A DNA stretch of 64,000 nt from JBMOOG01 sp049324535 (GCA_049324535.1 JBMOOG010000019.1:186001-250000), one strand, 5' to 3'; counted from the first letter of the stretch, positions 24,242-33,316 are shown. Numbers and translations: made by a program. The notes: a model not told the origin generated them from the letters alone.

Positions 24242-25546
24242 TCACTCGGCCGCGCAGACCTTGCCCGGGTTGTTCGGGTGTGTGGTCCAGTTGGCGTAGT
24301 CGCCGACCGTGATGCCGGTGCGCGGATCGACGGCGCCCTTCGGCAGTTCCCTCATGGTGATGCAGTTCTCGACCGGGCAGACGTCGACGCAGAGGTTGCA
24401 GGCCACGCATTCGGCGTCGTTCACCTCGAACACCCGGCCGGGCTTCATCAGGATCGCCTGGTGGCTGGTGTCCTCGCAGGCGATGTAGCAGCGGCCGCAC
24501 TTGATGCAGAGGTCCGGGTCGATCTGCGCCTTGGTCACGTAGTTGAGGTTCAGATACTGCCAGTCGGTGACGTTCGGCACCGCGCGCCCGACCAGATCGG
24601 CCGTCGAGGCAAAGCCCTTGCGATCCATGTAGTCCGAGAGCCCCGAGATCATTTCCTGCACGATCTTGAAGCCGTAGGTCATGGCCGCGGTGCAGACCTG
24701 CACGTTGCCCGCGCCCAGCGCCATGAACTCGGCCGCGTCGCGCCAGGTGGTGACGCCGCCGATGCCGCTGATCGGCACGCCGCGGGTCTCGGCCGAGCGG
24801 GCGATCTCGGCCACCATGTTGAGCGCGATCGGCTTCACCGCCGGTCCGCAATAGCCGCCATGGGTGCCCTTGCCGTCGATCGTCGGTTCGGGCGCGAAAT
24901 CGTCGAGATCGACCGAGGTGATCGAGTTGATGGTGTTGATCAGGCTGACCGCATCGGCGCCGCCGCGCTTGGCGGCCTCGGCCGGACGGCGGATGTCGGT
25001 GATGTTCGGGGTCAGCTTCACGATGCAGGGCATGCGCGAATACTGCTTCACCCAGCGCGTCACCATCTCGATGTATTCGGGCACCTGCCCGACCGCCGAT
25101 CCCATGCCGCGCTCGGCCATGCCATGCGGGCAGCCGAAGTTCAGCTCGACCCCGTCGGCCTCGGTGTCCTCGATGCGCTTGAGGATGTCGCGCCAGGAAT
25201 CCTCGTCGCAAGGCACCATCAGCGAGATGACCAGCGCGCGGTCCTTGTAGTCGCGCTTGACCGACTTGATCTCGCGCAGGTTCACCTCGAGCGGGCGGTC
25301 GGTGATGAGTTCGATGTTGTTGATGCCGAGCACGCGGCGGTCGGCGCCGTAGACCACCCCGTAGCGCGGCCCGTTGACGTTCACGACCGGCGGCCCTTCG
25401 GACCCGAGCGTCTTCCACACCACGCCGCCCCAGCCCGCCTCGAAGGCGCGCCGCACGTTGACTTCCTTGTCGGTCGGCGGCGCCGAGGCCAGCCAGAACG
25501 GGTTCGGGGACTTGATCCCGATGAAGTTGGTTGAGAGGTCGGCCAT
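24242..25546 (-). CDS. preA: NAD-dependent dihydropyrimidine dehydrogenase subunit PreA
   Basis: 434 residues from the ATG at 25546; AGGAGG is five bases upstream and a second ATG directly precedes it. FMN-binding TIM barrel of the dihydroorotate dehydrogenase type with the catalytic Cys in NFGCPHGMAERGMG, followed by a C-terminal ferredoxin-like domain with two [4Fe-4S] motifs (CIKCGRCYIAC and CVACNLCVDVC). It reduces uracil or thymine to the dihydro form with PreT. The dedA gene separates it from preT on the same strand. Confidence 0.95.
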   Translation of the reverse strand: MADLSTNFIGIKSPNPFWLASAPPTDKEVNVRRAFEAGWGGVVWKTLGSEGPPVVNVNGPRYGVVYGADRRVLGINNIELITDRPLEVNLREIKSVKRDYKDRALVISLMVPCDEDSWRDILKRIEDTEADGVELNFGCPHGMAERGMGSAVGQVPEYIEMVTRWVKQYSRMPCIVKLTPNITDIRRPAEAAKRGGADAVSLINTINSITSVDLDDFAPEPTIDGKGTHGGYCGPAVKPIALNMVAEIARSAETRGVPISGIGGVTTWRDAAEFMALGAGNVQVCTAAMTYGFKIVQEMISGLSDYMDRKGFASTADLVGRAVPNVTDWQYLNLNYVTKAQIDPDLCIKCGRCYIACEDTSHQAILMKPGRVFEVNDAECVACNLCVDVCPVENCITMRELPKGAVDPRTGITVGDYANWTTHPNNPGKVCAAE

Positions 25547-25634
25547 CATGTCCTCCTGAAGCGGGGAAACGGTGAAGGGGCTCCGGCCGGCCCCAGGGCC
25601 GACCGGACGAAGGGATGCGGGGCGGGAACGCGGG

Positions 25635-26198
25635 TCAGCCCCCCGCCAGCCGCGACCAGAGCCAGGCCGCGACCGAGGCCCCGATCTCGCCGGCCTTGGG
25701 CAGGAAGAAGGCCCAGACCATGGCGCCCGGCAGGTTCGCGGCCTGAAAGCGCAGGAAGGACACCCGCGCCACGCCGGCGAGAAGGAAGACCATCGACGTC
25801 ACCGGCGCGAAGACGTGCCCGAGAAAGACCGCAGCGATCCCCCAGCGCTCGAACCAGCCGCGGGCGCGCTCCACGGGTCCGGGATGGCGGCCGAGAGGCC
25901 CCGCGCTCAGGATCGCCGGGCCGACCGCATAGCCGACCCACCACGAAAGCGTCGTGCCGGCAGCCGCGCCCAGAACCGCCCCCAGCCAGACTGGGCCGAA
26001 GTCGATCGCCCCCGCCGCGACCAGCGCGCCCACGCCCACGAGCACCGCCGACGTGGGCACCACGAAGGACACGACCGCCAGCGACTCCATCGCGGCGAGA
26101 ACCGCCACGACCCAGGGCGCCCAGACGCGGTTGCGCGACACGAAGTCGAGCAGCGCGGACGTCCAGCCCGCCATCGTCGGATCGGTTGTCAGATCCAC
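25635..26198 (-). CDS. DedA-family membrane protein
   Basis: 187 residues from a GTG at 26198 with GGAGGTTGC upstream. It has about five hydrophobic segments and the DedA pattern: a re-entrant loop with ESLAVVSFVVPTSAVLVGVG, a GxxxG WWVGYAVG region and the second re-entrant HVFAPVTSMVFLLAGVA. The family (DedA/VTT) includes lipid scramblases such as PetA and UptA. It lies between preT and preA on the same strand with 89 and 138 nt gaps. A link to pyrimidines is not known. Confidence 0.88.
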   Translation of the reverse strand: MDLTTDPTMAGWTSALLDFVSRNRVWAPWVVAVLAAMESLAVVSFVVPTSAVLVGVGALVAAGAIDFGPVWLGAVLGAAAGTTLSWWVGYAVGPAILSAGPLGRHPGPVERARGWFERWGIAAVFLGHVFAPVTSMVFLLAGVARVSFLRFQAANLPGAMVWAFFLPKAGEIGASVAAWLWSRLAGG

Positions 26199-26336
26199 GC
26201 AACCTCCGGCCCGGATCCCCCGTCCGTGCTAGCCGGGGGGGGGCCGCGAAGCAAGCCTTTGGAAGGCGGCGCGCGGAGGCGTGCGCCGACGCGGGCGCCA
26301 AGGCGTGCGCGGGGGGGTGCGCGGGGAGGTGCGCGG

Positions 26337-27677
26337 TCATCCGGCGCCCGTCAGCACGGCGTGGATATCCTCGGCCGCGTCGCGGCCCTCGGCCACGGCG
26401 GTCACGGTCAGGTCCTCGCCGCCGGCCGCGCAGTCGCCCGCCGCCCAGACGCCCGGGACCGAGGTGCGGCCCGCGCCCGAGACGGCGATCTTGCGTCCGT
26501 CGAGCGCCAGACCCTCGGGCTGGCCCGCCAGGGTCTGGCCGATCGCCTTGAACACCTGGTCGGCCTTCAGCCGGAAGATCTCGGACCCGATCTTCAGCCC
26601 GTCTGGCCCCTCGGATGTGTAGGCGAACTCGATCTCGGCCACCGACCCGTTGCCATGAATGGCGACCGGCGCCGCGTTGTGGACGATGCGCACCCCGACC
26701 GAGGCCGCGTGATCCTGCTCGTGGCGGCTCGCGCTCATCGCGTCGCGGCCGCGGCGATAGACGATGGTGACGTTTTCGGCGCCCAGAAGCTTCGACTGCA
26801 CGGCTGCGTCGATGGCGGTCATCCCGCCGCCGATCACCACCACGTCGCGCCCGACCGGCAGCCGCGACTTGTCGGGCGTCTGGCGCAGCTCGGCGATGAA
26901 ATCGACCGCATCGCGCACGCCCGCCCTGTCCTCGCCCGCGGCGCGCAGGGCGTTCACCCCCGCCAGCCCGATCGCCAGCAGCACCGCGTCATGGTCGCGC
27001 TTCAGCCCGTCGAGCGTCAGCCCCTGCCCCAGCGCGCGCCCGTGCTCGATCCGGATGCCGCCGATCTTCAGAAGCCAGTCCACCTCGGCCTGGGCGAAAC
27101 CGCCCGGCGCCTTGTAGCTGGCGATGCCGTATTCGTTCAGGCCGCCGGGCTTCGGGCGTGCGTCGTAGATCACGACCTCATGCCCGTGCATGGCCAGCCG
27201 ATGCGCGGCGGACAGGCCCGCGGGACCGGCGCCCACCACGGCGACGCGCTTGCCGGTGGCCGGCGCGCGGGTGAAGGGGTGCACCCCCGCCTCCATCAGC
27301 GTGTCGGTGGCGTAGCGCTGGAGCCGGCCGATCTCGACCGGCTTGCCCTCGGCGGCCTCGCGCACGCAGGCCTCCTCGCAGAGCTGTTCGGTGGGGCAGA
27401 CCCGGGCGCACATGCCGCCCAGGATGTTCTGCGCGAAGATGGTCTTCGCCGCCGCCTCGGGCGTGCCCGTGGCGATCTGGCGGATGAACAGGGGAATGTC
27501 GATCGAGGTCGGGCAAGCCACCGTGCAGGGCGCGTCGTAGCAGAAGTAGCAGCGGTCCGCCGCCACCCGCGCCTCGTGCGGATCCAGCCGCGGCGCGATG
27601 TCGTCGAAGTTGCGCGCGTAGTCCTCGGGCGCGAGACGGCCGGCCGCGATGCCGGGCGTGAACTGGCTGTTGGTCAA
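26337..27677 (-). CDS. preT: NAD-dependent dihydropyrimidine dehydrogenase subunit PreT
   Basis: 446 residues from a TTG at 27677, which has AGGGAGG five bases upstream and gives the family N-terminus LTNSQFTPGI. Domains: an N-terminal Cys-rich [4Fe-4S] region (RCYFCYDAPC, ACPTSID, MCARVCPTEQLCEEAC), an FAD site AVVGAGPAGLSAAHRL, and a NAD(P) site VVIGGGMTAIDAA. It passes electrons from NADH to PreA. It is divergent from accB. A degenerate RutR-like palindrome lies 51 nt upstream of the start. Confidence 0.93.
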   Translation of the reverse strand: MTNSQFTPGIAAGRLAPEDYARNFDDIAPRLDPHEARVAADRCYFCYDAPCTVACPTSIDIPLFIRQIATGTPEAAAKTIFAQNILGGMCARVCPTEQLCEEACVREAAEGKPVEIGRLQRYATDTLMEAGVHPFTRAPATGKRVAVVGAGPAGLSAAHRLAMHGHEVVIYDARPKPGGLNEYGIASYKAPGGFAQAEVDWLLKIGGIRIEHGRALGQGLTLDGLKRDHDAVLLAIGLAGVNALRAAGEDRAGVRDAVDFIAELRQTPDKSRLPVGRDVVVIGGGMTAIDAAVQSKLLGAENVTIVYRRGRDAMSASRHEQDHAASVGVRIVHNAAPVAIHGNGSVAEIEFAYTSEGPDGLKIGSEIFRLKADQVFKAIGQTLAGQPEGLALDGRKIAVSGAGRTSVPGVWAAGDCAAGGEDLTVTAVAEGRDAAEDIHAVLTGAG

Positions 27678-27728
27678 GACGACCTCCCTGGCTTGTTCTT
27701 TCCCGTCACGCTGCCACAGCCCTGTTTT

Positions 27729-27744
27729 TTTATCAAACGGTAAA
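27729..27744. promoter_or_regulatory. Degenerate RutR-like palindrome upstream of preT
   Basis: TTTATCAAACGGTAAA keeps partial dyad symmetry and agrees with the RutR consensus at 10 of 14 defined positions. It is an AT-rich island in the preT/accB divergent gap and aligns with the operators at 20518 and 23439 in position relative to its gene. A weaker site, or one for the other paralogue. Confidence 0.5.
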
Positions 27745-27901
27745 TTATCGAGCCGCCGGGGGCGCCGCTCCGGCCGTGACCCGGCGCCCATCTCGCGGCT
27801 TTCCACGGCGCATCCCCTCGCGTATAAGCGTCGCGGACAGGCGCGAACGGGCGCAACAGCGACAACAACACCGCGCGCAGACAGGCTTTACCGAGGCTGA
27901 G

Positions 27902-28405
27902 ATGACCAAGACTCCGCATGAGAACGACGTGGCCTTCATCCAGGCCCTTGCCGAACTGCTGAACCAGAACGACCTCGCCGAACTGAGCGTGAAGCGCGAA
28001 TATGCGGAGAACGACAGCCTGAACGTGCGGGTGTCGAAATACCTGGCGCCGGCATCGGTGGCCTACGCACCGGCCGCGGCGCCCGCGCCGGCCGCCGCAC
28101 CCGCGCCCGCCGCCGCTGCGGCGCCCGCGGCCAGCGCAGCCCCGGTCGCCGCCGCCGATCCGGCGTCGCATCCCGGCGCCGTGGCCTCGCCGATGGTCGG
28201 CACCGCCTACCTGTCGCCGGAACCGGGGGCCGAGCCCTTCGTCAGCCTCGGCACCCAGGTCAAGGAAGGCCAGACGGTGCTCATCATCGAGGCGATGAAG
28301 ACGATGAACCACATCCCCGCTCCACGCGCGGGCACGGTGCGCCGGATCCTGGTCGAGGACGGCACGCCGGTCGAATACGGCGCGCCGCTGATGATCATCG
28401 AATAA
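27902..28405 (+). CDS. accB: Acetyl-CoA carboxylase biotin carboxyl carrier protein
   Basis: 167 residues. N-terminal helical region, an Ala/Pro-rich flexible linker (about residues 58-92) and a biotinyl domain with the biotin Lys in EAMKTMNH (canonical EAMKxMN). It is the carrier of carboxylated biotin in the first step of fatty-acid synthesis. It is followed by accC 13 nt later. Length matches the family. Confidence 0.96.
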   Translation: MTKTPHENDVAFIQALAELLNQNDLAELSVKREYAENDSLNVRVSKYLAPASVAYAPAAAPAPAAAPAPAAAAAPAASAAPVAAADPASHPGAVASPMVGTAYLSPEPGAEPFVSLGTQVKEGQTVLIIEAMKTMNHIPAPRAGTVRRILVEDGTPVEYGAPLMIIE

Positions 28406-28418
28406 GGCGGGCCGCGCC

Positions 28419-29765
28419 ATGTTCGAGAAAATCCTCATCGCCAACCGCGGCGAGATCGCGCTGCGGGTGATCCGCGCCTGCAAGGAAATGGGCATCCGCA
28501 CCGTCGCGGTGCATTCGACCGCCGACTCCGACGCCATGCATGTGCGCATGGCTGACGAATCGGTCTGCATCGGGCCCAATCCCTCGACGCAGAGCTACCT
28601 GTCGGTCCCGGCGATCATCTCGGCCTGCGAGATCACCGGCGCCCAGGCGATCCATCCGGGCTACGGCTTCCTTTCGGAAAACGCCAACTTCGTGCAGGCG
28701 CTGGAAGACCACGGCATCACCTTCATCGGCCCCTCGTCCGAACACATCCGGATCATGGGCGACAAGATCACCGCCAAGGACACGATGAAGCGGCTCGGCG
28801 TGCCCTGCGTGCCCGGATCGGACGGCGGCGTGCCCGACCTCGACACCGCGCGCCGGGTCGCGCGCGCCATGGGCTATCCGGTCATCATCAAGGCCACCGC
28901 CGGCGGCGGCGGGCGGGGCATGAAGGTCGCCCATGACGACGAAGCGCTGGAGATCGCCTTCCGCACGGCGCGCGCCGAGGCCAAGGCCGCCTTCGGCAAC
29001 GACGAGGTCTACATGGAGAAGTATCTCCAGCGGCCGCGTCACATCGAGATCCAGGTCTTCGGCGACGGCAAGGGCCGTGCCGTGCATCTGGGCGAGCGCG
29101 ACTGTTCGCTCCAGCGTCGCCACCAGAAGGTGTTCGAGGAAGCGCCGGGACCGGTCATCACCGCCGAGCAGCGCGCCCGCATCGGCAAGATCTGCGCCGA
29201 TGCGGTGGCGGCGATCAACTACATCGGGGCCGGCACCATCGAGTTCCTGTTCGAGGACGGCGAGTTCTACTTCATCGAGATGAACACCCGCCTTCAGGTC
29301 GAACATCCGGTGACCGAGGGCGTCTACGGCGTCGATCTGGTGCGCGAGCAGATCCGCGTCGCCGCCGGCCTGCCGATGGAGTTCCAGCAGGAGGATCTGG
29401 TTCCGCGCGGGCACGCGATCGAGGTGCGGATCAACGCCGAGAAGCTGCCGAACTTCGCGCCCTGCCCCGGCCGGATCACCCAGTATCACGCGCCCGGCGG
29501 ACTGGGCGTGCGGATGGATTCCGCGCTCTACGACGGCTACACGATCCCGCCCTACTACGACAGCCTGATCGGCAAGCTCATCGTCTGCGGCCGCGACCGG
29601 CCCGAGGCGCTGGCCCGGCTCAAGCGCGCGCTCTCCGAGCTGATCGTGGACGGCATCGACACCACGGTGCCGCTCTTCCACGCGCTTCTGGCCGAGCCCG
29701 ACATCCAGTCCGGATCCTACAACATCCACTGGCTGGAGAAGTGGCTGGAAAGCCACTTCGCCTGA
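28419..29765 (+). CDS. accC: Acetyl-CoA carboxylase biotin carboxylase subunit
   Basis: 448 residues, typical length. ATP-grasp biotin carboxylase: FEKILIANRGEIALRVIRAC at the N-terminus, Gly-rich ATP loop AGGGGRGMK, and the active-site EMNTRLQVEHPVTE. It carboxylates biotin on AccB using ATP and bicarbonate. Forms an operon with accB; aat follows after 15 nt. Confidence 0.97.
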   Translation: MFEKILIANRGEIALRVIRACKEMGIRTVAVHSTADSDAMHVRMADESVCIGPNPSTQSYLSVPAIISACEITGAQAIHPGYGFLSENANFVQALEDHGITFIGPSSEHIRIMGDKITAKDTMKRLGVPCVPGSDGGVPDLDTARRVARAMGYPVIIKATAGGGGRGMKVAHDDEALEIAFRTARAEAKAAFGNDEVYMEKYLQRPRHIEIQVFGDGKGRAVHLGERDCSLQRRHQKVFEEAPGPVITAEQRARIGKICADAVAAINYIGAGTIEFLFEDGEFYFIEMNTRLQVEHPVTEGVYGVDLVREQIRVAAGLPMEFQQEDLVPRGHAIEVRINAEKLPNFAPCPGRITQYHAPGGLGVRMDSALYDGYTIPPYYDSLIGKLIVCGRDRPEALARLKRALSELIVDGIDTTVPLFHALLAEPDIQSGSYNIHWLEKWLESHFA

Positions 29766-29780
29766 CGCGCGGGGGCGGCG

Positions 29781-30413
29781 GTGCTGACCCCCGAGCGCAT
29801 GCTGGCCGCGTACCGGCGCGGCAACTTCCCCATGGCCCGCTCACGCGACGACGAGTCGCTCTTCTGGGTTTCGCCCGAGCTGCGCGGCGTGTTCCACTTG
29901 GATAATTTCCACATTTCGCGCTCTCTGGCCCGCGACATCCGGCGTGGAAATTATACACTTCGAACAAACAGCGCCTTCGGCCAGGTCGTTGACCTCTGCG
30001 CCGGCCGACCCGAGACCTGGATCAACCCCGCCCTGCACCGGCTCTATCGCCAGCTGCACGCGATGCACCACGCGCACTCGCTCGAGGTCTGGGTCGGCGA
30101 CGATCTGGCCGGGGGTGTCTTCGGCGTGTCGCTGGGGGCGGCGTTCTTCGGCGAAAGCATGTTCTCGCGGCGCACCAACGCGTCGAAGATCGCCCTCGCC
30201 TATCTGGTGGACCGTCTGCGGCTCGGGGGGTTCCGGCTGTTCGACACGCAGTTCCTGACCAGCCATCTCGCCAGTCTCGGAGCGGTCGAGATCCCGCGCG
30301 AGGAGTATCTGCGCCAATTGCGCCTCGCGGTGAACGAGCCGGCCGACTTCAACCGCGCGGGGCCGCCGCCCTCGCCTCAGCTGCTCTTGCAGCGCAGGAC
30401 CCAGAGGTCGTAG
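29781..30413 (+). CDS. aat: Leucyl/phenylalanyl-tRNA--protein transferase
   Basis: 210 residues from a GTG at 29781. N-end-rule transferase with the family core LTPERMLAAYRRGNFPMA, the substrate-site GGVFGVSLGAAFFGESMFS and FRLFDTQFLTSHLASLGA. It adds Leu or Phe to proteins with N-terminal Lys/Arg, marking them for ClpAP through ClpS. Its last 37 nt overlap the convergent DUF2155 gene. A mid-gene AT-rich stretch at about 29898-29960 is coding. Confidence 0.95.
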   Translation: MLTPERMLAAYRRGNFPMARSRDDESLFWVSPELRGVFHLDNFHISRSLARDIRRGNYTLRTNSAFGQVVDLCAGRPETWINPALHRLYRQLHAMHHAHSLEVWVGDDLAGGVFGVSLGAAFFGESMFSRRTNASKIALAYLVDRLRLGGFRLFDTQFLTSHLASLGAVEIPREEYLRQLRLAVNEPADFNRAGPPPSPQLLLQRRTQRS

Positions 30414-30796
30414 CGCGGATGGTCGAGCGCGTTCAGCGCCGGACTGGACGCGATCATCCAGCCGTCGAACACCGGCGCCGTCTGCGCCGGATCGCGGATG
30501 GTGAGATGCGCGTAGGCGTTCGACGCCGGGTCGTCCACGGGATAGCGGCAGGCCGACACGGCGACCTCGAGCGGGCCGTAGCGGCCGGTGCCGCCGACCG
30601 GGATCTCGATGTCCATGGTCTGGCCCGACACCTTGTCGAGGCCGCGCAGGAAGACCGCCGAAGCCTCGGTCACGGCCGGAGCCACGGCCTCGGGCCGGGA
30701 GGTCGCTCCGGTCGCGCCACCGGTCGCATCCTGCGCCGGGGCCATGCCGGCCGTCAGGACAAGCAGGGCGGCGGCGCGCAGGGCGGGCGCGGTCAC
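30377..30796 (-). CDS. DUF2155-domain secreted protein
   Basis: 139 residues from a GTG at 30796. A signal peptide (LRAAALLVLTAGMAPAQ) precedes a low-complexity linker and the DUF2155 domain: LRGLDKVSGQTMDIEIPVG, YGPLEVAVSACRYP, FDGWMIASSPALNALDHP and a Cys near the C-terminus. This small periplasmic family is typical of alphaproteobacteria and has no firm function. Its start overlaps mlaD by 4 nt; its end overlaps aat by 37 nt on the opposite strand. Confidence 0.85.
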   Translation of the reverse strand: MTAPALRAAALLVLTAGMAPAQDATGGATGATSRPEAVAPAVTEASAVFLRGLDKVSGQTMDIEIPVGGTGRYGPLEVAVSACRYPVDDPASNAYAHLTIRDPAQTAPVFDGWMIASSPALNALDHPRYDLWVLRCKSS

Positions 30797-31281
30797 GGTG
30801 CCTCCGACGTGCCGTCGCCGCCGGAAGCCGCGGCCGAGTCGGCCGCGCCACCCACGAACTTCATCAGGAGCTGCACCATGCTGACCGCGCCCTGAGTGTC
30901 CTCGATCTCGCCGCCGGCGGCGAGAGCCGTCGGGCTTCCCCCCGGCTGGATCTCGACGAACGAGCCGCCGAGCAGCCCTTCGGAGGAGACGAGAATGGTG
31001 CTGTCGTCGGGAATCTCGATCCCGTCCTTCACCGTCACGGTGGCGTCGGCCATGTAGGTCTTCGGGTTTAGCGACAGGGCGGTGACACTGCCGATCTTGA
31101 CGCCCGCCATACGCACATCGGTACCGATGGTGACCCCCTCGACCGACCGGAAGCTCGCGTGCAGCGGATACTGGCCTTCGCCGGTGCCGAAGCCCGCCGA
31201 CCGGCTGGCGTAGATGGCAAAGCCGAGCGCAACCGCCAGGACCGCCGCCCCGGCCAGGATTTCCACCTTGCTGTCCGCCAT
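30793..31281 (-). CDS. mlaD: MlaD-type phospholipid-transport MCE protein
   Basis: 162 residues from the ATG at 31281. A single N-terminal membrane anchor (about 9-28) and one MCE domain (YPLHASFRSVEGVTIGTDVRMAGVKIG) as in MlaD, which forms a periplasmic hexamer in inter-membrane lipid transport. There are no mlaE/F genes in the window, so this copy is apart from its usual partners. Starts 4 nt after the NDUFA12-family gene. Confidence 0.88.
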   Translation of the reverse strand: MADSKVEILAGAAVLAVALGFAIYASRSAGFGTGEGQYPLHASFRSVEGVTIGTDVRMAGVKIGSVTALSLNPKTYMADATVTVKDGIEIPDDSTILVSSEGLLGGSFVEIQPGGSPTALAAGGEIEDTQGAVSMVQLLMKFVGGAADSAAASGGDGTSEAP

Positions 31282-31285
31282 CCGC

Positions 31286-31660
31286 CTATTCCGGTTGCCA
31301 GGCTTCGTAGTCGCGCCGCACCACAGGGTCGGCACGCAGGATCGATCCGGGCGGGACATAGGCCGCCGGCGTTCCGGTCAGGTTTTCCTGATGCGGCTTT
31401 TCCCAGGACCGGTGCATCAGCGCCACCTCGGTCGGCGGCTGGTCCCAGGTGAAGTGCAGCCAGCCGTGCCAGTCGGGCGAGATGCGGCTGGCCTCGGATT
31501 CGCCGTTGTAGATCACCCAGCGCCGCTTGCCGTCGCGGGTCCGGTAGAAGACGTTGCCCTGCGCATCCTCGCCGACCTTCACCCCGCGACGCCAGGTGAA
31601 GAGCTGGGTGCCGAGCGTCTGGCTGTTCCACCAGGTGAGCAGGCGCAACAGGAATTTCAT
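31286..31660 (-). CDS. NADH:ubiquinone oxidoreductase subunit NDUFA12 family protein
   Basis: 124 residues. The family signature is evident: LLRLLTWWNSQTLGTQLFTWRRGVKVGEDAQGN, YNGESEASRISPDWHGWLH and a Trp-rich C-terminal half. This is the alphaproteobacterial homologue of the mitochondrial complex I accessory subunit B17.2. It heads an operon with mlaD and the DUF2155 gene, an arrangement common in alphaproteobacteria. GGAGGACATCC precedes the ATG. Confidence 0.93.
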   Translation of the reverse strand: MKFLLRLLTWWNSQTLGTQLFTWRRGVKVGEDAQGNVFYRTRDGKRRWVIYNGESEASRISPDWHGWLHFTWDQPPTEVALMHRSWEKPHQENLTGTPAAYVPPGSILRADPVVRRDYEAWQPE

Positions 31661-31903
31661 GGATGTCCTCCGGGATTCCGCGTCTTCTTATACCGCAGGC
31701 GCAGCCGAGGTCTAGGCCGCCCGGACGGCGCTGCGTCGTCACCGCCGGCGCGGCGTTGCGCTCTGCGTTCAGAGGGATCGTCGCACCGGAGCGGCCCCGC
31801 CCCGTCCCGGCCCTCGGGCCGAAGGGACCACGACCGCGGCCGGCCCGCGCGTCGCCGGACGTCCCGGAGGCCTCCGGCCGACCGGACCGGCGCGCCCGGA
31901 CGA

Positions 31904-33169
31904 TCAGCCCGCCGTCTTCGATTCCTTCTTGGGTTCGGTATGCACCAGAAGCGGCTTCGCGCCGGCGGACACCGATTCCTCGTTCACCACCACCTCGGTG
32001 ACGTCGGCCATGCCCGGAAGCTCGAACATGGTGTCGAGGAGGATGTCCTCCATGATCGACCGCAGGCCGCGCGCGCCGGTCTTGCGCTTGATCGCGCGCC
32101 GGGCGATGGCGATCAGCGCGTCCTCGGTGAAGGTGAGCTTCACGTCCTCGAGCTCGAAGAGGCGCTGATACTGCCGGACCAGGGCGTTCTTCGGCTCGGT
32201 CAGGATCGACACCAGCGCCGCCTCGTCCAGATCGGTCAGCGTCGCGATCACCGGCAGACGGCCGACGAATTCGGGGATGAGACCGAATTTCAGCAGGTCC
32301 TCGGGCTCGAGCTCCTGGAAGAGCTCGCCCACGCCGCGCGCGTCCGGGTCCTTGACCTGGGCGCCGAAGCCGATGCCCGAGCCCTTGTTGCGCTGGGCGA
32401 TGATCTTTTCCAGACCCGCAAAGGCGCCGCCGCAGATGAAGAGGATGTTCGTGGTGTCCACCTGCAGGAATTCCTGCTGCGGGTGCTTGCGCCCGCCCTG
32501 GGGCGGAACGCTGGCCACGGTGCCTTCCATGATCTTCAGAAGCGCCTGCTGCACGCCCTCCCCGCTCACGTCCCGGGTGATCGAGGGGTTGTCGGACTTG
32601 CGGGTGATCTTGTCCACTTCGTCGATGTAGACGATGCCGCGTTGCGCCCGTTCGACGTTGTATTCACTGGCCTGCAACAGCTTCAGGATGATGTTCTCGA
32701 CATCCTCGCCGACATAGCCCGCCTCGGTCAGCGTGGTGGCGTCGGCCATGGTGAAGGGCACGTCGAGGATGCGAGCGAGCGTCTGCGCCAGCAGCGTCTT
32801 GCCGCAGCCGGTCGGGCCGATCAGCAGGATGTTCGACTTCGCCAGCTCGATGTCGCTCGCCTTCTGGGCGTGGTTGAGGCGCTTGTAATGGTTGTGGACC
32901 GCGACCGAGAGCACGCGCTTGGCGTGCTCCTGTCCGATCACGTAGTCGTCCAGCACCTTGCAGATGTCGCGCGGGGTGGGCACGCCGTCGCCCGACTTGA
33001 TGCCGGTGGACTTGGTTTCCTCGCGGATGATGTCCATGCACAGCTCGACGCATTCGTCGCAGATGAACACGGTCGGGCCGGCGATCAGCTTGCGCACCTC
33101 GTGCTGGCTCTTGCCGCAGAACGAGCAGTAGAGTGTGTTCTTGCTGTCGCTGCCTGAATTGTTCGCCAT
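31904..33169 (-). CDS. clpX: ClpX ATPase of the ClpXP protease
   Basis: 421 residues. N-terminal C4 zinc domain (YCSFCGKS, CDECVELC), AAA+ module with Walker A GPTGCGKT and Walker B YIDEVDKI, the IGF-type ClpP loop in the form GSGIGFGAQ, and sensor region. It unfolds tagged substrates for ClpP. clpP lies upstream on the same strand, 147 nt away, the usual order. Confidence 0.97.
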   Translation of the reverse strand: MANNSGSDSKNTLYCSFCGKSQHEVRKLIAGPTVFICDECVELCMDIIREETKSTGIKSGDGVPTPRDICKVLDDYVIGQEHAKRVLSVAVHNHYKRLNHAQKASDIELAKSNILLIGPTGCGKTLLAQTLARILDVPFTMADATTLTEAGYVGEDVENIILKLLQASEYNVERAQRGIVYIDEVDKITRKSDNPSITRDVSGEGVQQALLKIMEGTVASVPPQGGRKHPQQEFLQVDTTNILFICGGAFAGLEKIIAQRNKGSGIGFGAQVKDPDARGVGELFQELEPEDLLKFGLIPEFVGRLPVIATLTDLDEAALVSILTEPKNALVRQYQRLFELEDVKLTFTEDALIAIARRAIKRKTGARGLRSIMEDILLDTMFELPGMADVTEVVVNEESVSAGAKPLLVHTEPKKESKTAG

Positions 33170-33316
33170 CGCTGTCCTCTAGCGGATCGGCCGCGTCAAC
33201 CGACCCGGTCCGGCGTCATGAATACTGCCCTTTTCGACAAGATTAGGGCAGCGTCGATCACATCACAATGCCGAATTCCCGGAAAGGGTCGGCGCAAGCG
33301 GTCAGGCCCCCGGCGG

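Noticed and set aside
30377..30413. Overlap of aat and DUF2155 as a sign of a broken gene
   Set aside because: Both proteins keep their usual length and C-terminus; a 37-nt convergent overlap is ordinary in compact genomes.
31661..31903. RNA gene or small protein between the NDUFA12-family and clpX genes
   Set aside because: No tRNA-like fold, lipobox, Shine-Dalgarno plus coding-like frame or conserved motif was seen in this 243-nt gap.
33170..33316. Heat-shock promoter between clpP and clpX
   Set aside because: No clear RpoH-type -35/-10 pair could be made out on the minus strand.
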